From the NCBI GenBank assembly GCA_029248755.1, contig JAQWIR010000019.1:1-64000 (forward strand): 64,000 nucleotides of DNA. The letters run 5' to 3'. The notes under the pieces are model-generated. The model saw nothing but the letters and a program-made list of their open reading frames with translations, was not told the DNA's origin and searched no databases. This document shows positions 8,153 through 18,061 of this stretch, piece after piece (position 1 is the stretch's first letter; every line of letters begins with the position of its first letter). The position numbers and the translations under genes are program-made. This DNA is from Porticoccaceae bacterium (lineage in GTDB: Bacteria; Pseudomonadota; Gammaproteobacteria; Pseudomonadales; Porticoccaceae).

Positions 8153-10660
8153 AACACCAATGCCACATTCCATACCGTTGCGAACATCTTGTGCATCGTC
8201 TTTAAAGCGTCTTAATGACTCAAGCTCACCTTGGAAGATAACCACATTATCGCGTAGTACACGAATTGGTTTGTTGCGATACACAGTTCCTTCGATGACC
8301 ATACAACCCGCAATTGCACCAAATTTTGGCGATCTAAACACATCTCTAACCTGTGCAATACCGACAATCTCTTCTTTGGTTTCTGGTGCTAACATACCTG
8401 ATAGTGCTTGCTTAACTTCATCAAGCAACTTGTAGATAACACTATAGTATCGAACTTCAATTTGCTCTTTTTCAGCTAACTCACGAGCAACACTGGAGGC
8501 TCGAACATTAAAACCAAGAACAATCGCACCGGTGGTCAAAGCGAGATTGATATCTGATTCAGTAATACCACCAACACCAGAGGCTACAATTTCAACTGCA
8601 ACTTCTTCGGTAGCAAAATCATTCAATGCACTGGTAAGTGCCTCTAAAGAACCTCTCACATCAGTTTTAACCACTAATGGCAACTTATTGACTACGCCTG
8701 ATTCCATATCAGTAAACATATTTTCTAGTTTAGCTGCCTGCTGTCGAGAAAATCTTTCTTTGCGCGCTTGATCCTGTCGTTGCTGAGCTATCTCTTTTGC
8801 TTTTCTTTCATCAGCAACAACAAAGAATTCGTCTCCTGCCTGTGGCGGCTCATCAAGACCCAGTATTTCAACTGGAATAGATGGCCCTGCTTCAGCGGTA
8901 GGCTGCCTAGCATCATTATTTAGTGCACGAATTTTACCCACACTTTCACCGGCTAGTATGAAATCACCTTTTCGAAGAGTTCCCTGCTGAACTAGGGCTG
9001 TTGCAACAACACCTCGGCCCTTATCAATTCTGGACTCAACTACTACACCACGAGCGGGAACATCGACAGGCGCCGTAAGCTCTAATAATTCTGATTGCAG
9101 CAGAACGGCTTCTAATAATTCTTCAATACCGTCACCAGTCTGAGCTGAGACTTTTATAAACTGTGTATCACCACCCCAGTCCTCAGGAAAAACATCTTTC
9201 GCTGCGAGCTCTGTGGTGACACGCTCTGGATCTGCCCCTTCTTTATCCATTTTATTAATAGCTACGACAATAGGTACACCTGCAGCTCGAGCGTGCTGAA
9301 CAGCTTCTTCTGTTTGTGGCATCACACCATCATCAGCTGCAACTACTAGGATAACAACATCCGTACTTTGCGCTCCTCTGGCTCGCATTGCAGTAAAGGC
9401 GGCGTGACCCGGAGTATCTAGAAAAGTAACCATACCTTTTGGTGTATCTACATGGTAGGCACCAATATGCTGAGTAATCCCTCCGGCTTCACCAGAGGCC
9501 ACTCTTGACTCTCTAATATAATCCAAAAGGGATGTCTTTCCATGATCAACATGGCCCATTACTGTTACCACTGGCGCTCTTGGTTGCTGACTACTGTCTG
9601 TATTAAGATCTTCAAATTGCTGGGTAAGTTGATCTTCTAGGGAATCATTAGTAGCTGCGACAGGGGTATGACCTAATTCTTCAACGACTAAGAACGCCGT
9701 CTCCTGATCAATCATTTGATTAATTGTAGCCATTACGCCCATCTTCATGAGCTCTTTGACAACCACACCCGATTTTAGCGACATCATTTGCGCTAAGTCA
9801 GCAACACTAACTTCATCGGGAATGGCTACTTCTACAATCTTTTTATCAACTGGTTTTTTAAATACGTGCTTGTTATCAACTTTAAGAGCCGAACGAAGAC
9901 CTGACTTTAGTCGGGGTCTAGCGCCCTTTTCACCCATTGCTTCATCAAGCTCGACACGAGGTTTTTTCTTGCTTTTGATAGATGGCTTTTTGGCCGCTTT
10001 TCTAGCAATTTTATCTTCTTCATCATCAGATGATTTGGCCTGGCGTCGACCTTTATCTAGAACTGGCTCCGAGGGAACAGGCTGCTGTGTAGGCGATGCA
10101 GCTGTCTTTTTAACTGGCTTCTGCGCTTGATTTTCAGAAGTTTCAGCCGCTTTTTTAGCTTCATCTTCAGTCTTTTCTTCCAATTTTTTCTTTTCAGCAT
10201 CTTCTTCAGCTTGCTTAGCTTCAGTTTCCGCGTTTCGGCGTTTTTCAATGGCTGATTGACGTTTTTGTTCAATATCATCAATTCCGGTACCAAACTCTAC
10301 TTCTGGCACATCCTGTTCACGAAGAACCACTTCTTCAGCCTCAGCCTTAGCTTGAGTCTCTAACTCTTCGTCACTACGCTTGACGTAAGTTCTTTTTTTG
10401 CGAACTTCGATATTAACAGTTTTCTTGTTGCCCGACTTGAGAGTACTCATTGTCTTGCGACGCAAGACAATCTTCTTGGGTTCTCCAGATTTATCGCCAT
10501 GCAAGCTTTTAAGATAGCCAAGAAGAACTTGTTTTTCTTCGTCCGAAACACTGGCATCTGCCGAGCTGTGACTCAAACCAGCTTCTTTCATCTGCAATAG
10601 CAGACGGTCCACAGAAGCCCCTACGGTTTTTGCTAATTCATTTACTGTCACTTCAGCCAT
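8150..10660 (-). CDS. infB: Translation initiation factor IF-2, ended early by an in-frame TAA
   Basis: GTPase that delivers initiator tRNA to the 30S subunit and promotes subunit joining. The open product is 836 residues: IF2N domain (1-50), a long charged Lys/Glu linker (about 90-280), a second IF2N-like module (about 285-335), then the G domain with GHVDHGKT (about 366-373), DTPG (about 413) and NKMD (about 470), domains II and III, and the C2 domain that binds formyl-Met-tRNA. The frame stops at TAA (8152-8150) right after the C2 stretch ECGIGV. The next 23 codons continue in the same frame and encode the usual IF2 C-terminus. Full length would be 860 residues. The stop falls where relatives have Lys, so AAA to TAA would explain it. 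Confidence 0.93.
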   Translation of the reverse strand: MAEVTVNELAKTVGASVDRLLLQMKEAGLSHSSADASVSDEEKQVLLGYLKSLHGDKSGEPKKIVLRRKTMSTLKSGNKKTVNIEVRKKRTYVKRSDEELETQAKAEAEEVVLREQDVPEVEFGTGIDDIEQKRQSAIEKRRNAETEAKQAEEDAEKKKLEEKTEDEAKKAAETSENQAQKPVKKTAASPTQQPVPSEPVLDKGRRQAKSSDDEEDKIARKAAKKPSIKSKKKPRVELDEAMGEKGARPRLKSGLRSALKVDNKHVFKKPVDKKIVEVAIPDEVSVADLAQMMSLKSGVVVKELMKMGVMATINQMIDQETAFLVVEELGHTPVAATNDSLEDQLTQQFEDLNTDSSQQPRAPVVTVMGHVDHGKTSLLDYIRESRVASGEAGGITQHIGAYHVDTPKGMVTFLDTPGHAAFTAMRARGAQSTDVVILVVAADDGVMPQTEEAVQHARAAGVPIVVAINKMDKEGADPERVTTELAAKDVFPEDWGGDTQFIKVSAQTGDGIEELLEAVLLQSELLELTAPVDVPARGVVVESRIDKGRGVVATALVQQGTLRKGDFILAGESVGKIRALNNDARQPTAEAGPSIPVEILGLDEPPQAGDEFFVVADERKAKEIAQQRQDQARKERFSRQQAAKLENMFTDMESGVVNKLPLVVKTDVRGSLEALTSALNDFATEEVAVEIVASGVGGITESDINLALTTGAIVLGFNVRASSVARELAEKEQIEVRYYSVIYKLLDEVKQALSGMLAPETKEEIVGIAQVRDVFRSPKFGAIAGCMVIEGTVYRNKPIRVLRDNVVIFQGELESLRRFKDDAQDVRNGMECGIGV

Positions 10661-10698
10661 TCTTTTCGCCTCTGGATAACACCTAGTGATTTAATCTA

Positions 10699-12180
10699 TT
10701 ACTCAAACCAAGGTGCGCGAGCAGTCATAATTAATGACGCCGCTTTTTCTTCATTCATGCCTTCAACATCCATAAGATCATCAACCGCTTGTTCGGCAAG
10801 ATCTTCCATGGTGATGATGCTATTTGCAGCCAATTTAAGGGCTAACTCTTGATCCATACCTTCCATATTAAGAAGGTCATCAGCTGGTTTTGCATTGGTT
10901 AACTGCTCTTCACTTGCAAGTGCCATGGTCAACAATGCATCTTTGGCACGTGCGCGCAACTCTTCAGCAATACCTGGATCAAAGCCTTCAATAGCACTCA
11001 TTTCTTCCAATGGAACATAGGCAACTTCTTCTACGCTAGTGAAGCCCTCTTCTACCAATACAGTAGCAACGTCTTCATCTACATCAAGAGCATTCATTAA
11101 TTTTTCAATCACGCTTACAGATTCTGTTTGCTGCTTTTCTTGCGCATCTTCTATAGTCATTACATTAATAGTCCAACCCGTAAGCTCGGATGCTAGACGC
11201 ACATTTTGACCACCCTTACCAATCGCTTGAGCTAGATTTTCTTCATCTACCGCCACATCCATCGAATGACTATCTTCGTCAACAACAATAGACTCAACCT
11301 CTGCAGGTGCCATGGCATTTATAACAAGCTGTGCTGGATTATCATCCCATAGAACAATATCGACACGCTCATCATCAAGGTCATTAGATACAGCCTGAAC
11401 ACGAGCGCCACGCATACCTACACAAGCACCAACAGGGTCAATACGTGCATCCTTAGTTTTCACTGCAATCTTGGCGCGCTGACCTGGATCGCGAGCAGCA
11501 CCTTTAATTTCGATAACACCTTCAGCGATCTCTGGCACTTCAATCTGAAATAATTGAACTAGCATCTCTGGCGCAGCTCTTGACACCTGCAATTGAGGAC
11601 CGCGCACTTCCTCTCGTATACCAGTAAGAATAACGCGAGTTCGATCGTTTATTCTAAAAATTTCACGGCCGACTAAATCCTCTCTAGGTAATAGTCCTTC
11701 TGCATTATCACCAAAATCAACAACAATATGGTCGCGGGTTACTTTTTTAACCGTGCCATTTAACAATTCACCTACACGGTGTTTAAAGCGATCGATAATA
11801 AGGTTTCTTTCGGCTTCCTTGACGCGCTGAACAATTACTTGCTTCGCAGTTTGTGCTGCAATACGTCCAAACTCTATATTGGGCACTAATTCCTCAAAGG
11901 TATCACCTACTTTTAGGGTAGGATCTTGCTCAAACGCTTCCTCTGTCGTGAACTGGGTACCCAATTCAGCCATTTCATCATCGGCAACCACATCCCACCA
12001 TCGGAATGATTGGTAATCACCCGTTTCACGATCAATTTCGACTCGGATATTGGCACCCTCATCAAAACGCTTCTTTGTCGCCATAGCGAGTGCTTGCTCG
12101 ATGGCTTCAAAAATAATACCTCTATCCACACCTTTTTCGTTGGATACAGCCTCAGCAACCATTAAAATTTCTTTACTCAT
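10699..12180 (-). CDS. nusA: Transcription termination/antitermination factor NusA
   Basis: RNA polymerase-associated factor for pausing, termination and rRNA antitermination. The 493-residue product has the N-terminal polymerase-binding domain (1-130), the S1 domain (about 135-200, with GTVKKVTRDHIVVDFGDNAEG), two KH domains (about 205-345, including the KH2 motif AIGKGGQNVRLASEL) and two C-terminal acidic HhH repeats (about 365-490) as in E. coli NusA. The end is LIMTARAPWFE. It lies between rimP (19 bp gap) and infB (38 bp gap), the standard operon order. Confidence 0.98.
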   Translation of the reverse strand: MSKEILMVAEAVSNEKGVDRGIIFEAIEQALAMATKKRFDEGANIRVEIDRETGDYQSFRWWDVVADDEMAELGTQFTTEEAFEQDPTLKVGDTFEELVPNIEFGRIAAQTAKQVIVQRVKEAERNLIIDRFKHRVGELLNGTVKKVTRDHIVVDFGDNAEGLLPREDLVGREIFRINDRTRVILTGIREEVRGPQLQVSRAAPEMLVQLFQIEVPEIAEGVIEIKGAARDPGQRAKIAVKTKDARIDPVGACVGMRGARVQAVSNDLDDERVDIVLWDDNPAQLVINAMAPAEVESIVVDEDSHSMDVAVDEENLAQAIGKGGQNVRLASELTGWTINVMTIEDAQEKQQTESVSVIEKLMNALDVDEDVATVLVEEGFTSVEEVAYVPLEEMSAIEGFDPGIAEELRARAKDALLTMALASEEQLTNAKPADDLLNMEGMDQELALKLAANSIITMEDLAEQAVDDLMDVEGMNEEKAASLIMTARAPWFE

Positions 12181-12199
12181 TGATCAAACTCCGCCTGCC

Positions 12200-12661
12200 T
12201 CAAAATTGAGGAACTAGGTTCGCCTTTTCGATACCTTCAACAGGAAACAGAAACTCATTATCTGTAACCACCACAACGATCTCATCACCTTCAATTGCCT
12301 TTAAGCGACCCTTGTAGTTCCGTCGCCCCTCGTAAGGAAATCTAAGTCTTAACGAGATCTCTTCGCCCAAATATCGAGCATAATGATCGAGCTCATAGAG
12401 CGGTCGATCCATCCCAGGCGAAGATACTTCTAAAATATACTCTCCTGAAATTACATCTTCTACATCAAGAATTGCACTTGCTTGTCGGCTGACTCGCTCA
12501 CAATCGTCAACGCCGACGCCTACTTCTTCATCTCGGTCGATAAAAATTCTAAGCAACTTAGCTTTACCGCCCATCTGCAACTCTATACCCCAGAGCTCAC
12601 AATCCATCGCTTCTACCACTGGCTGTAACAACTGCTTTAATACTAGATCACCAGACGACAC
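12200..12661 (-). CDS. rimP: Ribosome maturation factor RimP
   Basis: Needed for 30S assembly. The 153-residue product matches the family: the N-terminal domain contains GIELQMGGKAKLLRIFID and VDDCERVSRQASAILDVED, ending in the hallmark EVSSPGMDRPL (about 81-92); the C-terminal SH3-like domain follows. First protein gene of the rimP-nusA-infB operon, downstream of the initiator tRNA and two hairpins. The start at 12661 is ATG, but only a weak ribosome site precedes it (CTCGGAGTATATTG). Confidence 0.96.
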   Translation of the reverse strand: MSSGDLVLKQLLQPVVEAMDCELWGIELQMGGKAKLLRIFIDRDEEVGVGVDDCERVSRQASAILDVEDVISGEYILEVSSPGMDRPLYELDHYARYLGEEISLRLRFPYEGRRNYKGRLKAIEGDEIVVVVTDNEFLFPVEGIEKANLVPQF

Positions 12662-12674
12662 AATATACTCCGAG

Positions 12675-12698
12675 AAAAAATGGGAATACCTCCCATTT
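12675..12698 (-). terminator. Terminator-like hairpin 14 bp before rimP
   Basis: On the minus strand AAATGGGA (12698-12691), loop GGTAT, TCCCATTT (12685-12678), then further T residues (12677-12675). It is directly upstream of the rimP start, so it can act as an attenuator between the initiator tRNA and the nusA operon. It may also affect access to the rimP ribosome site. Confidence 0.6.
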
Positions 12699-12710
12699 AT
12701 AGCCAGCTAA

Positions 12711-12732
12711 AGAAAAGCCCCAATATGGGGCT
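12711..12732 (-). terminator. Intrinsic terminator between initiator tRNA and rimP
   Basis: On the minus strand AGCCCC (12732-12727), loop ATATT, GGGGCT (12721-12716), then TTTCTTT. This is a compact GC-rich terminator. Together with the hairpin at 12675-12698 it makes a tandem barrier, so the downstream rimP-nusA-infB operon would rely on partial readthrough or antitermination. In E. coli the metY-to-nusA leader also contains terminators. Confidence 0.75.
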
Positions 12733-12886
12733 CTTCGATTTGCGCCAATTACGACGCGAATGTTCTAGTGGCCTAAAATACTTAGTCTATAAGCTACAAG
12801 CCATAATACAACTATCGTAGCCTACTTCTTCCACTATATCCATATTGTTTGACCCCATAAACATCGCAAACAATACCTGTAATACT

Positions 12887-12963
<77 letters not shown>

Positions 12964-13007
12964 CCTACATCTTGATGTGTTACCACACCACCCTTTAAGG
13001 GACGCGC

Positions 13008-13036
13008 ATTATAGGTACAGGGGTAGTTGAGGTCAA
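13008..13036 (-). promoter_or_regulatory. Strong sigma70 promoter of the initiator tRNA operon
   Basis: On the minus strand TTGACC (13036-13031), an exact 17 bp spacer, and consensus TATAAT (13013-13008), followed by the GC-rich stretch GCGCGTCCC. Such a discriminator is typical of stable-RNA promoters under stringent control by ppGpp. It sits 45 bp before the tRNA, so this operon is independent of djlA and the transporter upstream. Confidence 0.87.
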
Positions 13037-13060
13037 CCAACTTCAGGACTTATTCAAGTT

Positions 13061-13846
13061 TTATTTTCGGCTTTCTTGAATTAATTCATACGCTTTGCGA
13101 ATTTCTTGAGTTCGCTCGGTTGCCAATTTGATCATATCATCAGGCATACCCTGACCAATTAGCTTATCAGGATGGTTTTCACTGACCAATTTCCGATAGG
13201 TTTTTTTAATTTCGGAGTCTGTATTTTTTGAGCTAACGCCTAATGCTTTATAGGCAGCCTCTAATTGACTGGCTGAACTCGCATAACCACCTGATGAGCC
13301 CGCACCATTAAATTGAGCGCGCGCCATTATCATCTCGATAATTTTTTCAAACAACGCTTTGGATATTCCTAAATACTGGGCGATACTTTGAAGCGCCTGC
13401 CGCTCTGACGGGTGTAACTCACCGTCAGCCAAAGCCAGTGCGATTAAATCATTAAGCAGTGACTGCTTAAGGTTATTCATTCGGCCACAGGTGCCTACAA
13501 ATTGCTGCATTGTTTGATCTAAAGAAAAATCAGACTTTGAACCGGATTTAAAAAAATTAATTGCCTGCTGGCGATGATCTTCGGTCAGACCCATACGGCT
13601 CATTAATGCCTCAGCTTGAGCAATTTCTTCTTCAGAAATACGACCATCAGCCTTAGCTAAATAACCCAGTAAGGTAAACGTAGTTTGGAAATAAGATGCC
13701 CCCACTCGAGCTTGCTCGCTAGATGATAAGGGCCGAGAAAAACTGCTTAATCCACGATCAAAATAACTGCCTATGTAAAAGCCAATGATCCCACCGAAAA
13801 ATCCAGCAATTTGCCAACCCAATAAGGCCGCTATTATTTTAACCAT
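13061..13846 (-). CDS. djlA: DjlA-like membrane-anchored J-domain co-chaperone
   Basis: The 261-residue product has an N-terminal Gly-rich membrane segment (about 4-30, AALLGWQIAGFFGGIIGFYIG), a TerB-like helical domain (about 50-165, with LAKADGRISEEEI and LALADGELHPSERQAL) and a C-terminal J domain (about 195-261) with the HPD tripeptide in SENHPDKLIGQG. This order is diagnostic of DjlA, which recruits DnaK at the inner membrane. In E. coli and Pseudomonas djlA is not in this place; here it lies between tRNA-Leu and tRNA-fMet with the transporter, 48 bp after that gene's stop. Confidence 0.93.
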   Translation of the reverse strand: MVKIIAALLGWQIAGFFGGIIGFYIGSYFDRGLSSFSRPLSSSEQARVGASYFQTTFTLLGYLAKADGRISEEEIAQAEALMSRMGLTEDHRQQAINFFKSGSKSDFSLDQTMQQFVGTCGRMNNLKQSLLNDLIALALADGELHPSERQALQSIAQYLGISKALFEKIIEMIMARAQFNGAGSSGGYASSASQLEAAYKALGVSSKNTDSEIKKTYRKLVSENHPDKLIGQGMPDDMIKLATERTQEIRKAYELIQESRK

Positions 13847-13894
13847 AGTCTCTTTAGCCTTTACCTATAAAATGGTGACATGATCCAGCCATTA

Positions 13895-15283
13895 TTATCG
13901 CCATATTTGCTCCATTTCTTCCAATGATTTGCCTTTAGTTTCAGGCACCAGTCGCCAAACAAACAAAATAGCAATAATACATATAGAAGCAAATAAGAAA
14001 TAAGGTAAAGCGCCGTTAAAGTTGTGAGTATTAAAATGGCTTTTATATAAAATAGGAAAACCATTAGTCACAAAGGCGCTGGTTAAACATTGGGCCCCAA
14101 TAGTAATCGACATCGCTAGACTGCGGACATTATTGGGAAAAATTTCCGCCAATATTACCCAAACGACGGGACCCATCGACATGGCAAATGCACCGACAAA
14201 TACTAATACACCGATTAAAGATAATAAGCCTCCCTGTTGTGTATAGACCGATAAAGCGAGGACTGATAGGCCAAAAAACATACCCAGCGTGCCCCCTATT
14301 AATAAGGGTTTACGGCCCCAACTATCCACCTTATATATAGCGACAAATGTAAAAATTAGATTGACTATACCAACCCAGAGTTGAGGCATAAGTGCCTGCC
14401 TTGGATCATAACCCAGAGCCTGACTAAATATTTCTCCGCTGTAGATCAGAATTGCAACTATTCCGGTAGCCTGCTGAAAGATCGCCAACATGATACCCAA
14501 GAAAAGCGCAAACCCAAGTCCATTTTTGAACAGAAGTTTACGTGAGGGCGCTATCGTCTCCGCAAGAGATTTAGCAATCAATTGAAATTCAGTTTTAGCC
14601 CCACTCTTATCTTCAGCTAGTTGATCAAGCACTGTCTTTGCATGCTGATTATGCCCCTTAAGTATCAACCAGCGAGGGCTATGTGGTATATAAAACAGTA
14701 AGGCAAAAAAGATCACTGCGGGGACTATTTCAGTCCAAAACATAAGTCGCCAACCATAGGCAACTCTGTCAGAATCACTTATATCACCTGTATTGATAAG
14801 AAAACTAACTAAAAAGGGCAAAATAAACCCCACCACCATTGCCAACTGATGATAAGTAATCATCTTGCCTCTAATATTTGATGGTGATATCTCGGCAATG
14901 TACATCGGCGAAGTCATGGCGATCATACCAATACTTAAACCTAGGATAATCCTATAGCTCACAAGAACCGTTAGAGAATCCGCAATACCCGATCCAATCG
15001 CTGAAATAATATATAGCAATGCCGCAAGTATAAGTGTGTATTTTCGGCTTAATGCACTGGTTAGATAACCGGCACTAATGGCACCTAAAAAACAGCCATA
15101 GCCTGCACTACTAATCACCCAGCCCTGCTGGCCAGGGGTGAAGCCAAAGTACTGGGTAAAATATATCTGTGAAGTAGCTACGGTAGCTGCATCGTAACCC
15201 ATTAATAGGCCACCCAAAGCAACAATCAGGGTGATTTGAAGTACCGATAGATTGGGTTTTCCTGAGGAATTTACTGCAATCAT
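13895..15283 (-). CDS. MFS sugar porter family transporter
   Basis: The 462-residue inner-membrane protein has about 12 predicted membrane segments. Sugar-porter signatures are present: GYDAATVATSQIYF in the first helix region, a variant of the loop 2-3 motif (GYLTSALSRKYTL), SPMYIAEISPSNIRGKMITYHQL after helix 4, PHSPRWLILKGH before the central loop, the loop 8-9 motif DSWGRKPLLIGG, and the C-terminal VPETKGKSLEEME. These place it with XylE/GalP-type proton-coupled monosaccharide transporters. The substrate cannot be told. It interrupts the normally tight secG-tRNA-Leu-tRNA-fMet-rimP order. No sugar catabolic gene is adjacent. Confidence 0.9.
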   Translation of the reverse strand: MIAVNSSGKPNLSVLQITLIVALGGLLMGYDAATVATSQIYFTQYFGFTPGQQGWVISSAGYGCFLGAISAGYLTSALSRKYTLILAALLYIISAIGSGIADSLTVLVSYRIILGLSIGMIAMTSPMYIAEISPSNIRGKMITYHQLAMVVGFILPFLVSFLINTGDISDSDRVAYGWRLMFWTEIVPAVIFFALLFYIPHSPRWLILKGHNQHAKTVLDQLAEDKSGAKTEFQLIAKSLAETIAPSRKLLFKNGLGFALFLGIMLAIFQQATGIVAILIYSGEIFSQALGYDPRQALMPQLWVGIVNLIFTFVAIYKVDSWGRKPLLIGGTLGMFFGLSVLALSVYTQQGGLLSLIGVLVFVGAFAMSMGPVVWVILAEIFPNNVRSLAMSITIGAQCLTSAFVTNGFPILYKSHFNTHNFNGALPYFLFASICIIAILFVWRLVPETKGKSLEEMEQIWR

Positions 15284-15389
15284 AGCTTTTTCTATCTAAG
15301 TTTATGACAGCCTAAATATAGACTATAAGGTAATCTGAGTATCGAGTAACTGTTAAGTTAGCGTAGAAACTATAGAAATTATTTTTTGA

Positions 15390-15474
15390 TGGTGCCCAAG
15401 GCCGGACTTGAACCGGCACGGCTTTCGCCACTACCCCCTCAAGATAGCGTGTCTACCAATTCCACCACTTGGGC
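15390..15474 (-). tRNA. leuU: tRNA-Leu (GAG)
   Basis: An 85-nucleotide class II tRNA with encoded CCA. The 5' side starts GCCCAAGTGGTGGAATTGGT and the 3' acceptor strand is CTTGGGC. The anticodon stem CTATC/GGTAG encloses loop TTGAGGG, giving GAG, which reads CUC and CUU. A long variable arm TGGCGAAAGCC is typical of Leu tRNAs. It lies 30 bp after secG, the same secG-leuU order as in E. coli. Confidence 0.96.
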
Positions 15475-15504
15475 AATATTAAATTATTGCTTAATTTCGA
15501 GGTA

Positions 15505-15858
15505 TTAGTCTTCGACCACTGGCAGGGCAGTCTCAGTATTTACCTCAATCTCAGGAATTGAGCTTTCAATGGTAGTTTCTGAAGTCGTTTGCTCAAGCAC
15601 AGGAAGATCAATATCACTTACCACCGTACGATTTTTTGCAACTACAGCCAAACTCACGCTGGTTACAAAGAAAATAGTCGCTAATATAGCGGTAACTTTA
15701 CTGAAGAAATTCCAGCCACCAGAACTACCTAAAACTGTTTGAGATGCGCCTGCGCCAAATGAAGCACCCGCCTCTGCTCCCTTACCCTGTTGAATTAGAA
15801 TAAGGCCGATAAGTGCTACGGCTACTACAAAGTGAAAAATTAAAATAAACTGTTCCAT
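15505..15858 (-). CDS. secG: Preprotein translocase subunit SecG
   Basis: Small inner-membrane subunit of the SecYEG translocon. The 117-residue product has two membrane segments (about 3-21 and 52-72). Between them lies the conserved loop IQQGKGAEAGASFGAGASQTVLGS. The C-terminal tail is acidic and Thr/Glu-rich. The start codon overlaps the last base of the tpiA stop region (15858), so the two are probably coupled. Confidence 0.96.
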   Translation of the reverse strand: MEQFILIFHFVVAVALIGLILIQQGKGAEAGASFGAGASQTVLGSSGGWNFFSKVTAILATIFFVTSVSLAVVAKNRTVVSDIDLPVLEQTTSETTIESSIPEIEVNTETALPVVED

Positions 15859-16604
15859 TACTTTCGCTCGATTAATTGTTGTGCAATATTGTTAAAATGT
15901 TCTGCCTCTAACGAGGCTCCGCCAACCAAACCACCATCTATATCTGGTTGAGTAAATAAATCTGCTGCATTGTCTGCATTGATGCTACCGCCATATAAAA
16001 GCTGCGTATCCACACCCTTGTCACCCAACTCAGCCCTTATAAAGCTGTGGACTTGTTGAGCCTGGTCCGGTGTAGCTGATTCTCCAGTCCCTACAGCCCA
16101 AACTGGTTCATAGGCAACAACTGCATCACATACACTTTGCAATCCTACTTTCTCAATAACTGCAGTAATCTGTGCTTTGATCACTTGCAGTTGAATTTTG
16201 TCCTGCCTTTGCTGAAGGGTTTCACCAACACAAAGTATGGGTGTTAAACCACTTTTTTGAGCTGCCGCAAATTTTTTTGCCACTAACTCGTTGTTTTCAG
16301 CGTTGTATGTTCGCCTCTCTGAGTGCCCCACTAGCACATAAGTACACCCTAGCTCTGCAAGCATTTGTCCAGAAATTTCTCCAGTATATGCTCCATCTGA
16401 ATAGTGACTAACATTTTGTGCGCCAATAGCAACGTTCTTGCGCCCTGATAAAGCAGACACTACGCCTGGAATACTTACGAATGATGGAAATACTATAATT
16501 TCTGGATTTTCACCTGAAATTTCAGCAATTTCGCTAGCCAATTTGGCCGCCGATGTTGCTGTTCCGTGCATTTTCCAATTGCCCGCCAATAGCGGCTTTG
16601 CCAT
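15858..16604 (-). CDS. tpiA: Triosephosphate isomerase
   Basis: Interconverts dihydroxyacetone phosphate and glyceraldehyde 3-phosphate. The 248-residue TIM barrel has all active-site parts: GNWKMHG with Lys11, the electrophile His94 in LVGHSERR, and the catalytic Glu in AYEPVWAVGTG (about 164), the flexible loop 6. The phosphate-binding LYGGSINADN and GGLVGGASL follow. It lies between glmM and secG, as in Pseudomonas. Confidence 0.98.
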   Translation of the reverse strand: MAKPLLAGNWKMHGTATSAAKLASEIAEISGENPEIIVFPSFVSIPGVVSALSGRKNVAIGAQNVSHYSDGAYTGEISGQMLAELGCTYVLVGHSERRTYNAENNELVAKKFAAAQKSGLTPILCVGETLQQRQDKIQLQVIKAQITAVIEKVGLQSVCDAVVAYEPVWAVGTGESATPDQAQQVHSFIRAELGDKGVDTQLLYGGSINADNAADLFTQPDIDGGLVGGASLEAEHFNNIAQQLIERK

Positions 16605-16697
16605 CCTCAGCTCTCCTCTTTAGAGGGTTTTCCCAAACGGTTGCGAATGCTACCCGACTAACAGCTAATATACAACTAGCAAACTAAGTTAAGGGCT

Positions 16698-18041
16698 TTA
16701 TTTAACCTGTTGCCTAACTACATCAGCTATCTGATTCACTAAATTATTCACTAGCACAGAGTCTTCGCCCTCTACCATCACCCGAATAACTGGCTCTGTT
16801 CCAGAGGGCCGAAGCAGAATTCGACCACGACCATCTAACTGTTTTTCTGCATCCACTACCGCTTTATTTACCAATGAATTTTGGCTGATATCAACTTTTT
16901 TAGGTAACCTTACGTTAATCATCATTTGTGGGAATTTAGTCATCTCGGATTTTAGCTGTGCTAATGTTTTCTTTGCATCAGCCAATGCAAGCATGACTTG
17001 TAGAGCAGATACAATGCCATCACCTGTAGTATTAAGTTCACCGCAAAGTATATGGCCAGAACTCTCACCACCTAAAACCCAATCATTTTCCTTTAAAGCT
17101 TCAACCACATAGCGATCACCCACCTTGGTTCGTTCAAATGGGATATTCATTTCAGACAATGCCAATTCTAGACCCAGATTACTCATCTGAGTACCGACTA
17201 CACCGTTGCAATTATTATGGCTATGTCGATGTTGCGCGATAACATACAACAATTCGTCGCCGTCGACTACTTCTCCATTGTTATCAACAAATAACACCCG
17301 ATCACCATCGCCATCAAGAGCAATACCTACATCTGCTTGTTCTTGCTGAACCAACTCTTGCAATGCCTGCATATGGGTTGATCCACACTCTCGATTAATA
17401 TTAAACCCGTCCGGTGCATTGCCTATAGTAACAACTGTTGCACCTAGCTCTTTAAACACTCTAGGTGCTGTGTTGTAGGTTGCGCCATTGGCACAATCAA
17501 GTGCCACTTTTACTCCGGCTAAATTAAAGCCTAACGGCAGTGTTCCCTTACAAAATTCAACATAACGACCCGATGCATCATGAATCCGTCGCGCCTTACC
17601 CAGACTATTTGAGCCATTAGTTATTAACGGCTGATCAATGAGCGCTTCTATTTCAAGCTCAATTTCATCAGGCAGTTTATAACCATCTGCGGCGAAAAAT
17701 TTTATGCCGTTGTCTTCTACGGGATTATGGGAAGCACTAATGACGATACCCGCTGCGGCGCGAAAAGTTCTGGTTAGGTAGGCAATAGCCGGAGTAGGCA
17801 TTGGCCCTAACAAATCTACATCTACACCTGCAGCAATAAGCCCTGCCTCAAGTGCAGATTCGAACATATAGCCAGATACTCTTGTATCCTTACCAATAAT
17901 TACCCGATTTTTTTTACCCTCTGCGTATTTAGTCAGAACCTTGCCGGCTGCCCAACCTAACTTGAGAATAAAATCGGCGGTTATAGGGTCTTCTCCAACC
18001 CTGCCTCGTATGCCGTCTGTTCCAAAATATTTTCGCTTCAT
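16698..18041 (-). CDS. glmM: Phosphoglucosamine mutase GlmM
   Basis: Converts glucosamine 6-phosphate to glucosamine 1-phosphate for peptidoglycan and LPS precursor synthesis. The 447-residue product starts [13 protein letters not shown]. The phosphorylated active-site serine lies in [16 protein letters not shown] (SHNP at 104-107), Mg-binding LDGDGDRV is at about 245, the sugar-binding loop GGESSGH at about 325, and the phosphate-binding [15 protein letters not shown] at about 415-430. It follows folP by 20 bp as in the folP-glmM operons of related bacteria. Confidence 0.98.
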   Translation of the reverse strand: MKRKYFGTDGIRGRVGEDPITADFILKLGWAAGKVLTKYAEGKKNRVIIGKDTRVSGYMFESALEAGLIAAGVDVDLLGPMPTPAIAYLTRTFRAAAGIVISASHNPVEDNGIKFFAADGYKLPDEIELEIEALIDQPLITNGSNSLGKARRIHDASGRYVEFCKGTLPLGFNLAGVKVALDCANGATYNTAPRVFKELGATVVTIGNAPDGFNINRECGSTHMQALQELVQQEQADVGIALDGDGDRVLFVDNNGEVVDGDELLYVIAQHRHSHNNCNGVVGTQMSNLGLELALSEMNIPFERTKVGDRYVVEALKENDWVLGGESSGHILCGELNTTGDGIVSALQVMLALADAKKTLAQLKSEMTKFPQMMINVRLPKKVDISQNSLVNKAVVDAEKQLDGRGRILLRPSGTEPVIRVMVEGEDSVLVNNLVNQIADVVRQQVK

Positions 18042-18061
18042 CGGTTGTCAAAACCCTATAC

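Noticed and set aside
12844-12874. ATTGTTTG/CAAACAAT inverted repeat with 15-base centre downstream of tRNA-fMet
   Set aside because: AT-rich, no T tract and long loop; probably chance or a minor processing hairpin.
15361-15390. Attachment site at the tRNA-Leu 3' end
   Set aside because: No direct repeat of the tRNA end near djlA or tRNA-fMet and no integrase, so the porter-djlA segment is not a recognisable integrative element.
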